A stretch of 64,000 nt of DNA from Niabella soli DSM 19437. GTDB taxonomy: Bacteria; Bacteroidota; Bacteroidia; Chitinophagales; Chitinophagaceae. Numbering within the stretch: position 1 is the stretch's first letter; the number at the start of each line of letters is the position of its first letter. Positions 20,401 to 27,849 of the stretch are shown one piece after another. The notes below the pieces were generated by a model, which had not been told where the DNA came from, searched no databases, and was given only the letters and a program-made list of their open reading frames with translations. The translations under genes were made by a program, and so were the position numbers. Location: positions 3,100,001 through 3,164,000 of the forward strand of contig NZ_CP007035.1 of the NCBI RefSeq assembly GCF_000243115.2, read 5' to 3'.

Positions 20401-21061
20401 TGAGCTGGAAATATCCCCCATGTGCGCCATAGCTCTGAAACGGATGATGGGCGGCCAGCAAAATTGTTTTATGCTGATTCTTGTTGGCCAGGGAAGCCAG
20501 CGCTTCCATAAATTCATCTTTCGTGGTGCAATTGCAGGAATCGTTTTCTTTATTATGCGGAAACAGCCACCACTCACTGTCAAAAGCAATAATCACCAGC
20601 CGGTCATTTACCGGGATCTCCACCGGCCCCGGGCATCCGCCTGAAGGCACAAAATGTAACAATGGATTATTCTGATGATTGATAAATGCAGCCTGCTCCC
20701 GGATTTTTGCCAGCCCGTTTTTGCCCATCCGGTCCCAGTCATGATTACCCGGTATAAAATAAACCGGCGCCCCTTTGGCGATCATAGGGGTGTATTGGGC
20801 TTCAATGATCTGTTCTGTTTCAGTACGGTTGCTTTGCCCCGGCAAGCTCATTCCCCTGGGATAAATATTGTCGCCCAGGAAAAGTACCCGGGTTTTTGAT
20901 GGAAGGATCTTACCGGCCGCTGCAGTCAGCACTTCTTTTTGATGCAAATTGATCTCTCCCGCATCCCCGATAAGCAATACTCTTTGTACAATGGAATCCT
21001 GTGCCTGCAGCGTTGCAGCCATCCATAGTATGCTGAGTAATAATCCAACTTTTTTAACCAT
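17459..21061 (-). CDS. Metallophosphatase, kinase-like segment and outer-membrane barrel fused
   Basis: This is a very large exported protein of about 1200 residues. The frame opens at 21085, but ATG 21061 gives a clean signal peptide (MVKKVGLLLSILWMAATLQA) and lies one base after the preceding stop. Section one (about residues 20-320) is a calcineurin-like metallophosphatase with GDAG, FLGDNIYP, PGNHDWD, AAHHPFQS and GHEHG motifs. Section two (about 430-720) has an order reminiscent of secreted kinases: WVLRNV, then IYSGDFIDRICLLEE, then IGDWDRHEDQW and PVPRDRDQ. Section three (about 880-1208) is an Omp85/surface-antigen-like beta-barrel with LGGGATFGNAPFYQSLFLGG and a final Phe. It is probably anchored in the outer membrane by the barrel. 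Neighbours are ppk1 and an SdiA-regulated-like lipoprotein. Sections one and three are well supported; the kinase-like reading is inference. Confidence 0.8.
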   Translation of the reverse strand: MVKKVGLLLSILWMAATLQAQDSIVQRVLLIGDAGEINLHQKEVLTAAAGKILPSKTRVLFLGDNIYPRGMSLPGQSNRTETEQIIEAQYTPMIAKGAPVYFIPGNHDWDRMGKNGLAKIREQAAFINHQNNPLLHFVPSGGCPGPVEIPVNDRLVIIAFDSEWWLFPHNKENDSCNCTTKDEFMEALASLANKNQHKTILLAAHHPFQSYGAHGGYFQLKDHLFPLTNLNKNLYIPLPVIGSLYPFLRTALPNPEDQMHPAYKEMIAEVDSVFARNQNVIHIAGHEHGLQFIQNQQIQIVSGAGAKNAYVKKGKGSRFASPRSGFVMVDQLTDYSLRLTYYYLDNDKIAQAYTDKIPFVAQTKLEAALNNSPLLQQDSVVVKAAPELDKVSKAHRKWFGENYRKEWAADTKLPVLKLSQLHRGLTPTQQGGGLQTKSLRLVDAAGKEWVLRNVVKNMEFLLPEQVRETFAKDVIMDALSAQHPYSALIVPPLANAAGVPHTNPVIGVVAPDKNLGIYSGDFIDRICLLEEREPLGKSDNTPKMYKTLKQDNDNTVDTAVYFKARLLDLLIGDWDRHEDQWRWAYKKDKKDNKRYEPVPRDRDQVLHVVDGVFPAIASSRSLMPRLHDFGGTIKKINEYFTAGSKINANFFNQYDYEQWMQLTNAFIGNITDSVLEDALQRLPESSYRIRHDQLLKQFKERRDHLPGAMATYYRFFNRIVDIQTSDKNEWVQITDTAKGGLLVSIHKISKSGKTDQELFHRVFDPAVTKELRLFIHDGDDSVVIRNTTPIKLRIVGQKDSKDYLVENSKKHIRIYGKNKGVTINGDSGKVWAHLRSDSANTSYLPTNLYNRTQYLPNVAINRDDGLMLGLSVRFINQSFRKTPYGNLQELSFRHAFSTGAYHFGIKSEWLHALGKADMVVNAQLYAPDNTQNFFGLGNNTEYDKNKGIRYYRSRFTLLEVMPQLRWRKDGGASFSIAPLFQMYSLDQDDNAGRLITTPSFVRSYDSSTISNTKYYTGVHLAYTKDARNNRLLPSSGGYFNITIQGFKGLNAYSRNFAQATTEMSVYKKLDPRGVFVISDRLGGGATFGNAPFYQSLFLGGQDNLLGFRQYRFAGEQLLYNNFRVRVKLLDIASYILPGQLGLAGFFDAGKVWAKGYNSNTIHTGVGGGVYFSPAQLFVVQVLAGYSKEGWLPYVSLGFRF

Positions 21062-21062
21062 C

Positions 21063-21929
21063 TTATTTTTTTGGGTTGTAGGCAAACTTCATCACAACGC
21101 CCGCATCATTTTCTCCCGCTTCGGAGCTGATATACAGGTTTCCGCTGCTGTCAAAAGAAATGCCTTCCGGCTGTTCAAAAATTGAACTCCTTAATTCATG
21201 CACCTGTTTTACGTTCCAATTCCTATCGGCTACCACCAGCAATTTGTTTACCGAGGAAAGGATATACCACTCATCCGTAAGCGGGTTTATGGCAATAGCG
21301 CTCGGTTTAAAAACAATATATTTTTTTGACGGGATATAATACCCCAACTGGGTGGCATCAAAACTAAGGTGCTTCCCGGGTCGAAGCGAATCGGCCGTCA
21401 GATCAAAAATATAAATGGAAACGGCTGAATTTTTACGATCGGCACGGCAGGACTTGCACATTACGTACAATTGGTTATTTTTTTCATTAGCGAACAGGGA
21501 TTCGTATTCCCCCTCCGGCAAAAGGCCCTTCCATTCCTGTACCCCCGCCGCTTTGGGGTGGTTCACCTCCGCCATGGGAACAGTAAAAAGGACGCCGTCG
21601 CTTCTTAAAACGATCGCCGTATTTTTATAAATGGCAATATCTTCATAATCTCCTTTTTTCCCAAACTTCGTTGTGCCCACCTGATCCATAGCTGCATCCA
21701 ATGTAAAAGAATAAATATACCCGTCTTCATCCTCTATTGCGTACAACCTGTCCTTATTGCCTGCATAAAAGGCATTGCCGGAAATTTCACTCAGTGTTTT
21801 TGGCATCCGGAATATCTCCGGGTGTTGCAGATCATAACCACCGGGGCTTGTATAATTTTCTTTCTGGCTGTTAATACAGGACACCTGAAAGAAAAGGATC
21901 ATGCCTACCAGAAAATATTTAATCTTCAT
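21063..21929 (-). CDS. SdiA-regulated-like beta-propeller lipoprotein
   Basis: The protein has 288 residues. The signal peptide ends in lipobox FQVSC, so it is probably lipid-anchored. The body shows repeated four-stranded blades typical of a beta-propeller: LSEISGNAF, LYAIEDEDGYIYSFTLD, YEDIAIYKNTAIVLRSDGVL, PSAIAINPLTDEWYILSS and PEGISFDSSGNLYISSE. This pattern is the SdiA-regulated (YjiK) family, whose activity is not established. Its start overlaps the end of ppk1 by 11 bases, and its stop lies one base before the likely start of the metallophosphatase gene, so co-translation within one operon is very likely. A Cys-rich patch CKSCRAD near residue 165 is unusual for the family. Confidence 0.8.
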   Translation of the reverse strand: MKIKYFLVGMILFFQVSCINSQKENYTSPGGYDLQHPEIFRMPKTLSEISGNAFYAGNKDRLYAIEDEDGYIYSFTLDAAMDQVGTTKFGKKGDYEDIAIYKNTAIVLRSDGVLFTVPMAEVNHPKAAGVQEWKGLLPEGEYESLFANEKNNQLYVMCKSCRADRKNSAVSIYIFDLTADSLRPGKHLSFDATQLGYYIPSKKYIVFKPSAIAINPLTDEWYILSSVNKLLVVADRNWNVKQVHELRSSIFEQPEGISFDSSGNLYISSEAGENDAGVVMKFAYNPKK

Positions 21930-23952
21930 CTTGCAGTATATTTTTTATATATGAATAAATGGCCTGCTGCGACCGGAGGACAGGCACCTGTTGCGGTATC
22001 GCAACGGTTTCCAGCCGGCTGTTGATTGCTACCGCAGCCACATTATCCTCCCACTGCAAATTTACTATCGATATAAGCTCTTCTTTCAACTGTTCATCGT
22101 TTACCGGTACGCAAACTTCAATCCGGCTGTAGATATTCCGGTTCATCCAGTCCGAAGAGCCTATAAATACCAGCGGGTTACCGTTATTATGGAAAATAAA
22201 AACGCGCCCATGCTCCAGGTAGCGGTCAACGATTCTCTTTACCCTGATATTTTCGCTCATCCCCTTTACGCCGGGTACTACCCGGCAGATGCTTCTAACC
22301 ATAAGCTCTACGGTAACCCCGGCATTGCTTGCAGCATACAGTTGATTTATTAACGTTTCTTCTTCGATGTTGTTCAGTTTAATACGTATACCAGCCGGGC
22401 CTCCTTTTCTCTTATTGGCAATCTCCTTTTCCATCAGCTCCATAAAACGATCCCGCAGATTAAATTGCGCCACCAGAAGGTGTTGGAACAACTCTTTTTC
22501 ATCTGCCCGCGGCTTTCTTCTTTTTGCCAGGAAAATAAATAAAAGCTCCAATTCCCGTAATAGCAGGTGACCCGCCGTCGCCAAAATGTGATCGGTGTAA
22601 ACGCGGGCAGTGTTTTCATTAAAATTCCCGGTCGAAAATAAGCCATAATACTGTAGACGACCGTGCTCCCTCCTTTTTACCAACGCTACCTTGGCATGCA
22701 CTTTTAACCCCGGGATACTGTAAATAATAGCAACCCCGGCATTCTTCATTACTTTGCCCCATTTAATATTATTGGCCTCATCAAACCGGGCTTTCAGCTC
22801 AATAAAGGCGGTTACTTTTTTCCCATTTTTTGCAGCAGTTATCAGCGCCCGGGCAATTTTTGAGTCGCTGGCCACGCGGTACATCGTGGTATAAATTTCT
22901 TCGGTGTCGGCATCTATTGCCGCTTCATTGAAAAAACGCAGCACCGCATCATAGGACATATAAGGTGTATGTACCAGCCGGTCCTTTTGCCGCATGTATT
23001 CGAAAATCCCATCCTGCCCCATATCCAGGTTAACGGGCAATTGGGGTAAATACTTTAAATCGGGCCGGTTTGCCGGAAAGGAAAAAAAATCCTTTAGATT
23101 ATGATACCTTCCTCCCGCTGTAATTACCGCTCCTTCTATTTTGCAGGCAATGATCAGTTGTTTCAATATAGCCACTGGCAGGTCGGGCGCATAAAGCAAC
23201 CGCGTTGCCAGCCCGGCATCTCTTTCCGCGATCCGTGCTTCAATTTTTTCTGCAAGATCTTCCACATACTCCTCCTTCAGGTTAAGATCCGCGTCCCGCG
23301 TTAGTTTTATGCTATAGGCACCCTGTACCTGGCATCCTTTAAAGATCACGGGCAGGCAGCTCCTGATAATGTCATCGATAAAAACAACATACTGCTGACC
23401 GTTCACAAGAGCCGTAAAAAAACGGGGCATCTGATGCGATGGTATGGCTACAATAGCCAATTCCTCAACCGTTTCTTTTTTCAGGGGCACCACAAAATAC
23501 AGATGATTGTTCTCCAGGAACAACGGTTCTGTTGTGCGCAGCCAGGTTACCTGCAAACAGGCAGCAAGCACACTGTAAAAATAATTGGTTGCCTGCCCAC
23601 GCAAAACCTCCGGCAGCGGTTCGTTATACACCAAATAAAGGTGCTGCTGCTTCAAAGCAGGAATAATTTCATTAGTCAGCAGGTTCCCAAAAAATTCCTG
23701 CTGCAGGTTTACTGTTTGCCGGATGTTCCTGATCAACGTTTCATCCGTTGATACCTCTTCCTTTATAGCGCTGAGCGCAAGGGCCACCGGAACACGCACG
23801 CGATAAAATTCATCGAGGTTCGAGGAAAAAATAGCCAGGAACTGCACCCGTTCCAGCAAAGGCAACTCCGGTTTAGCCGCCTCCGCTAGCACCGTTCCGT
23901 TAAAGCTCAGCCAGCTAAGATCCCGGGAAAAAAATTTCGGAGCTTCGCTCAT
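21919..23952 (-). CDS. ppk1: Polyphosphate kinase 1
   Basis: This 677-residue enzyme makes inorganic polyphosphate from ATP (and can run in reverse). The N-terminal domain has the signature FFSRDLSWLSFN and IFSSNLDEFYRVRV. The catalytic part carries the phosphorylated histidine in GLKVHAKVALV (His419), the downstream segment FSTGNFNENTARVYTDH and the second conserved histidine in LEHGRVFIF (His581). The length is normal for PPK1. It is second in a five-gene minus-strand unit, 11 bases after the HD-PycTM gene and overlapping the next gene by 11 bases. The usual partner exopolyphosphatase (PPX/GppA) is absent from this neighbourhood. The HD and metallophosphatase proteins are the only hydrolase-like neighbours. 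Confidence 0.97.
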   Translation of the reverse strand: MSEAPKFFSRDLSWLSFNGTVLAEAAKPELPLLERVQFLAIFSSNLDEFYRVRVPVALALSAIKEEVSTDETLIRNIRQTVNLQQEFFGNLLTNEIIPALKQQHLYLVYNEPLPEVLRGQATNYFYSVLAACLQVTWLRTTEPLFLENNHLYFVVPLKKETVEELAIVAIPSHQMPRFFTALVNGQQYVVFIDDIIRSCLPVIFKGCQVQGAYSIKLTRDADLNLKEEYVEDLAEKIEARIAERDAGLATRLLYAPDLPVAILKQLIIACKIEGAVITAGGRYHNLKDFFSFPANRPDLKYLPQLPVNLDMGQDGIFEYMRQKDRLVHTPYMSYDAVLRFFNEAAIDADTEEIYTTMYRVASDSKIARALITAAKNGKKVTAFIELKARFDEANNIKWGKVMKNAGVAIIYSIPGLKVHAKVALVKRREHGRLQYYGLFSTGNFNENTARVYTDHILATAGHLLLRELELLFIFLAKRRKPRADEKELFQHLLVAQFNLRDRFMELMEKEIANKRKGGPAGIRIKLNNIEEETLINQLYAASNAGVTVELMVRSICRVVPGVKGMSENIRVKRIVDRYLEHGRVFIFHNNGNPLVFIGSSDWMNRNIYSRIEVCVPVNDEQLKEELISIVNLQWEDNVAAVAINSRLETVAIPQQVPVLRSQQAIYSYIKNILQDED

Positions 23953-23963
23953 GGATCAAACAA

Positions 23964-25172
23964 TTATTGCACCGTATAAATTGCTATAATAAATGCCAGT
24001 ACCGCCACCACGATCCCAACCATAAAAATATTGTAGGCCAGCCGCAACAACTTATATTTCCGGCCTAATACCACGCCTTGTGCGTAAACATCTTTTATTA
24101 GGGTGCCATACAAAAAATCCCGGTCACCCATTACTTTCCACATACCCTTTGCATAGTCATCCAGGTTCATTTTATAAAAATTACCAAAAAACAACAGGTT
24201 CACTTTTTGGGCGTCCACCTCACTTTGTGTAAAAACACCGGCAGGAATAGTGGGCCTGGTTGCCAGGATGCTGATCACCATGGTAGCCACAGAAGCAGCA
24301 AGGATCAGGATCGTAGGGTAAATAAGGTGGGTGTTATTGTCCAGCTTTCTTATCAGCACGCTCAGGATCACTGAAAGAATAATGGAGTTAACCGTAATCA
24401 GGATATGGGCTTTGTTGTCCGCCATATCACTCAACCGCTGGTTATTGGTGGAGGTGATCCGGAACAATGTTTCTATTCCCCTGCTGGTTTCTTTACTACC
24501 ACCCTTCTTATCATTAACAACCGCTTCCGGCGTTGCCGTTTGCGGTATGGGGCTGGCGGGGATATCGTTCTTTTTTTCTTCCTGCTTCTGTAGCAGCTTA
24601 TCCAGGTGCTGCTGTTGCTGATCCTTCAGCAGCATACGGCAATAATCTGTATAATATTGATGGCCCTGCAGTAATTGAATGGTTTTATTTCTCCAATCAG
24701 TTTTCGAAATCGCCGCCCCCTTTGTCGCTTCTGCCTCTTTGCGCATCAGTTTATTGCGCTCCGCAAAATCAGCGGTTCCCAAATGAAATAAATCAGCATC
24801 ACAAACAATCTGCTCCAAAAGGGTCTGAGCGTTTTGTGGCATTTTCGTAGCCCGTATGCAGTCCTGTACTTTGGTGATCGTATCGGCGTCTACCTGCTGC
24901 TGTTGCAGGTACGCACCTGCAAGCCGGGCGCCTTCTTTTTCATGATCGGTACAGCCGGTTGTATAATATCCCAGGTCATGAAACCAGGCGGCTGTTACAA
25001 CAGTAAAAAAATCTTTCTCCTTTAACCCGTAATGTTCGCCAATCTGTTTTGCGGCCCGTACCACTTGTTGGGTATGTTCCTGGTTATGATACAACAGCTC
25101 CGGTTTATAATGCTCTTTCATGAACAACTGAACATATTGTTCAATGTTGCTGAGTAGTTGGCGTTCGTCCAT
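23964..25172 (-). CDS. HD-domain phosphohydrolase fused to PycTM (Pycsar effector-type) membrane domain
   Basis: The frame opens at 25211, but a TAACTTTG -7 box (complement of 25199-25206) lies inside that extension, so ATG 25172 (MDERQLLSN) is the likely start. The N-terminal 190 residues form an HD metal-dependent phosphohydrolase: H33 in HNQEH, and the H65-D66 pair in WFHDLGYY. A Gln/Lys-rich linker follows. The C-terminal 160 residues match the PycTM/DUF5706 family: ADNKAHILITVNSIILSVI, a second membrane segment, FFGNFYKMNLDDYAKGM, then KYKLLRLAYN and a last helix. PycTM is known as the membrane effector of Pycsar anti-phage systems, but no uridylate/cytidylate cyclase is nearby. Here it leads the ppk1 operon, suggesting a housekeeping nucleotide-sensing role. 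Confidence 0.82.
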   Translation of the reverse strand: MDERQLLSNIEQYVQLFMKEHYKPELLYHNQEHTQQVVRAAKQIGEHYGLKEKDFFTVVTAAWFHDLGYYTTGCTDHEKEGARLAGAYLQQQQVDADTITKVQDCIRATKMPQNAQTLLEQIVCDADLFHLGTADFAERNKLMRKEAEATKGAAISKTDWRNKTIQLLQGHQYYTDYCRMLLKDQQQQHLDKLLQKQEEKKNDIPASPIPQTATPEAVVNDKKGGSKETSRGIETLFRITSTNNQRLSDMADNKAHILITVNSIILSVILSVLIRKLDNNTHLIYPTILILAASVATMVISILATRPTIPAGVFTQSEVDAQKVNLLFFGNFYKMNLDDYAKGMWKVMGDRDFLYGTLIKDVYAQGVVLGRKYKLLRLAYNIFMVGIVVAVLAFIIAIYTVQ

Positions 25173-25198
25173 CTCTTTGATTATTATAAGATTCCTTT

Positions 25199-25206
25199 CA
25201 AAGTTA
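25199..25206 (-). promoter_or_regulatory. -7 promoter box for the HD-PycTM/ppk1 unit
   Basis: On the minus strand this reads TAACTTTG, a full match to the Bacteroidota -7 consensus TAnnTTTG. It ends 26 bases before the ATG at 25172. No clear TTTG -33 element is seen at the expected distance. Confidence 0.45.
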
Positions 25207-25211
25207 GGCAA

Positions 25212-25761
25212 ATGCCTGAAAACAAGAGGGATTACAACATCTTGTACCAGGGCGGGCGCATAAATTCGCTAAGCCACTAATGCCCGCCCGTACCGAATGG
25301 CACATTCGGGCGGGGGCAGGCACGAATAAAATGATTAACCTATTCGTAAAACAATGAACACAAAATAGCGCCGGCGGCGTATGGCATTTGTGTTTCTTGT
25401 CTTTGAATAACGCACAACAGCTAATTGATTCGTGTATTCTGTACAACATAACCGTTCAAACTAATTTTTTTGGCCCGCAGATTACGCATCCCGATAAATC
25501 GGGAGCTATCGGTGTGGCGCGGATTACACTTCATTTTTCTGCGAAAGTCTGCTTCCGATAAATCGGAATGCGGGAGGTCTTTGGTCGCTGATCTGTGGGA
25601 ATCATTTTCGTTGTATCCTTATATCATACGGCAACGCAGGACGATCGAATTTGTGGCAATCTTTTAAATTTATGGTCCGCGCTGCATCTTGTACGGAGAT
25701 CAAATATCCCGTAAAAAGCCGCAAACAAACCTGCAACCTGTATCAGCATTTCCCGTTTCCG
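25212..25761. repeat. Long gene-free region with palindromic dispersed-repeat remnants
   Basis: About 550 bases without a gene. A strong hairpin lies at 25283-25314 (CCGAATG/CATTCGG plus an outer CCCGC/GCGGG). Two near-identical palindromes follow: TCCCGATAAATCGGGA at 25489-25504 and TTCCGATAAATCGGAA at 25553-25568. They sit in text containing GCAGATTACGCA, GCGGATTACA and TCTGCGAAAGTCTGC, which resembles interspersed repeats common in Bacteroidota intergenic DNA. This resemblance is from memory. Confidence 0.5.
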
Positions 25762-27747
25762 CTAGTACGACATCAGTTCCTGTATACAGGCATCGAGCCG
25801 CTTTCCGGCCATAAAATTTTTCTCCAGTTCCCTGTTAAAGGGGATAGGCGTATCCAGAGAAGCACAGCGCAGTACCGGGGCGTCCAGGCAATTAAAACAA
25901 TGCTCCCCGATCCATGCCGCGATCTCCGCACCCACCCCGCCCGTAAGCGTATCTTCATGCAATACCAATACTTTCCCTGTTTTCATTACAGAAGCATTGA
26001 TGGATTCATAATCCAGCGGCAATAGGGTGCGCAGGTCCAGGATATCCAGCGAAATTTCAGGATGGGCCGCTGCATAATCTTCAGCCCAGATCACACCCAT
26101 TCCATATGTGATCACCGAAATATCATCACCGGAAACAACTTTTCGCGCTTTGCCAATCTCCACTTCATATGGTTCCAGGGGCACCTGCCCGCTAACACTA
26201 CGGTACAGCGCCTTGTGCTCAAAAAACAAAACCGGGTTCGGATCAGTAATGGCTGCGATCAATAAACCTTTCGCATCGGCAGGCGTGGAAGGGTACACCA
26301 CTTTAAGCCCCGGGGTATGCACAAACCAGGCCTCATTACTCTGGCTGTGAAAAGGTCCCGCTCCTACGCCGCCGCCAGTGGGCATGCGTATAACCACATC
26401 GGCATTTTGCCCCCAGCGGTAATGAATTTTTGCCAGATTATTTACAACTTGGTTAAACCCCATCGAAACAAAATCGGCAAACTGCATTTCCACCACGGCT
26501 TTCTGCCCTTCCAGGCTCAACCCCAATGCAGCACCCACAATCGCGCTTTCACAAATAGGCGTATTGCGAATACGCTCCCTACCAAAAACAGCCGCGAAAC
26601 CTTCCGTTACTTTAAAGGCGCCGCCATATTCAGCAATGTCCTGACCCATAACTACCAGGTTGGCATGCGTTTCCATGCTTTGATACAGGCCCTCCTTAAT
26701 AGCTTCTATAAAGCGCTTTTCTACTGAGGCCAGCCCATCGGCCACAACCGGTAGCCCGGAAGATTTTCGCGCTGCATACACGGCTTCCTGTTCAGCGGCC
26801 GTATCAATGATAAGCGTGCTGCCCGCGGTTGCCTGCTCCAGCTCCTTATCAATAAACTGCTTTATATTTTCATTGATCGTCTTTATTTCTTCTGCATCCA
26901 TTACCTGCTCCTGCAACAAAAATTGTTCATAAAGCAGTAGGGGATCCTGCTGTTGCCACAACTCAAAAAGCTCCGGGGGTACATATTTTGTGCCGCTGGC
27001 CTCTTCATGTCCCCGCATCCGGAAGGTGGTACATTCCACCAGGTAGGGCTTTTGATTACGGATGCAATATTCCCGCACACCTTTAATAGTATCATATACC
27101 GCCAGCAGGTTGTTCCCGTCTATGGTTATGCCCTCCATACCGTACCCTTTTGCTTTGTCGGCAAGTGCTATACAACGATACTGTTCCCTGACCGGCGTGC
27201 TTAAGGCATAGCCATTATTTTCCACTAAAAAAATTACCGGCAGGTCCCAGACTGCCGCTACATTTAATGCTTCGTGAAAATCGCCCTCACTGGTGCCGCC
27301 TTCCCCGCTAAAAACCAGGACCGCTTTTTCTTCCCGTTTTAATTTATGCGCCAGGCCCACTCCATCTGCCACGGCTAATTGCGGACCCAGGTGCGAGATC
27401 ATACCACAGATATGATGGGCACTACTGCCGAAATGAAAACTTCGTTCCCGGCCACTTGAATAGCCTTCCTGCATACCCTGCCATTGCATAAACAGCTTGT
27501 GTAAAGGCATATTACGTGTGGTGAATACGCCCAGGTTCCGGTGCAGCGGCAGCACCCATTCACCGGGCTGCATGGCTAGTGTTGCCCCCACGGCAATCGC
27601 CTCCTGACCCATACCACTGAACCATTTACTTATTTTACCCTGCCGCAGCAGGATAAGCATTTTTTCCTCTATCAGACGGGGATACAGTAATTGCCGGTAC
27701 CATTCTTTTAATTGTTCGTTACCCAGTTCTTTTCTGTCCATTGTCAT
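25762..27747 (-). CDS. 2-oxoacid (branched-chain type) dehydrogenase E1, fused alpha and beta subunits
   Basis: This 661-residue cytoplasmic enzyme joins E1-alpha (about residues 1-320) and E1-beta (about 335-661) in one chain, a common arrangement in Bacteroidota. The alpha part has the thiamine-diphosphate site (GEGGTSEGDFHEALNVAAVW, ending VENNGYALSTP) and MGQEAIAVGA. The beta part has MGQDIAEYGGAFKVTEGF, RIRNTPICESAIVGAALG and the C-terminal VLVLHEDTLTGGVGAEIAA. E1 decarboxylates 2-oxoacids and passes the acyl group to lipoyl-E2; branched-chain 2-oxoacids are the likely substrates. E2 and E3 are not in the window. ATG 27741 is an alternative start two codons downstream. Confidence 0.93.
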   Translation of the reverse strand: MTMDRKELGNEQLKEWYRQLLYPRLIEEKMLILLRQGKISKWFSGMGQEAIAVGATLAMQPGEWVLPLHRNLGVFTTRNMPLHKLFMQWQGMQEGYSSGRERSFHFGSSAHHICGMISHLGPQLAVADGVGLAHKLKREEKAVLVFSGEGGTSEGDFHEALNVAAVWDLPVIFLVENNGYALSTPVREQYRCIALADKAKGYGMEGITIDGNNLLAVYDTIKGVREYCIRNQKPYLVECTTFRMRGHEEASGTKYVPPELFELWQQQDPLLLYEQFLLQEQVMDAEEIKTINENIKQFIDKELEQATAGSTLIIDTAAEQEAVYAARKSSGLPVVADGLASVEKRFIEAIKEGLYQSMETHANLVVMGQDIAEYGGAFKVTEGFAAVFGRERIRNTPICESAIVGAALGLSLEGQKAVVEMQFADFVSMGFNQVVNNLAKIHYRWGQNADVVIRMPTGGGVGAGPFHSQSNEAWFVHTPGLKVVYPSTPADAKGLLIAAITDPNPVLFFEHKALYRSVSGQVPLEPYEVEIGKARKVVSGDDISVITYGMGVIWAEDYAAAHPEISLDILDLRTLLPLDYESINASVMKTGKVLVLHEDTLTGGVGAEIAAWIGEHCFNCLDAPVLRCASLDTPIPFNRELEKNFMAGKRLDACIQELMSY

Positions 27748-27849
27748 ACTATAAAACTAATAAAGAATTTTTCGCAGCCTCATAAAATATTAATTTTAAT
27801 TTTTTATTTGATGGCGCCACTCCATTAATGCTATCAAAAACACGTGTTA

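Noticed and set aside
23964-25172. Reading the HD-PycTM gene as part of a complete Pycsar defence system
   Set aside because: No nucleotide cyclase, nuclease or other defence gene lies nearby, and the gene is embedded in a ppk1 operon. I keep only the domain call.
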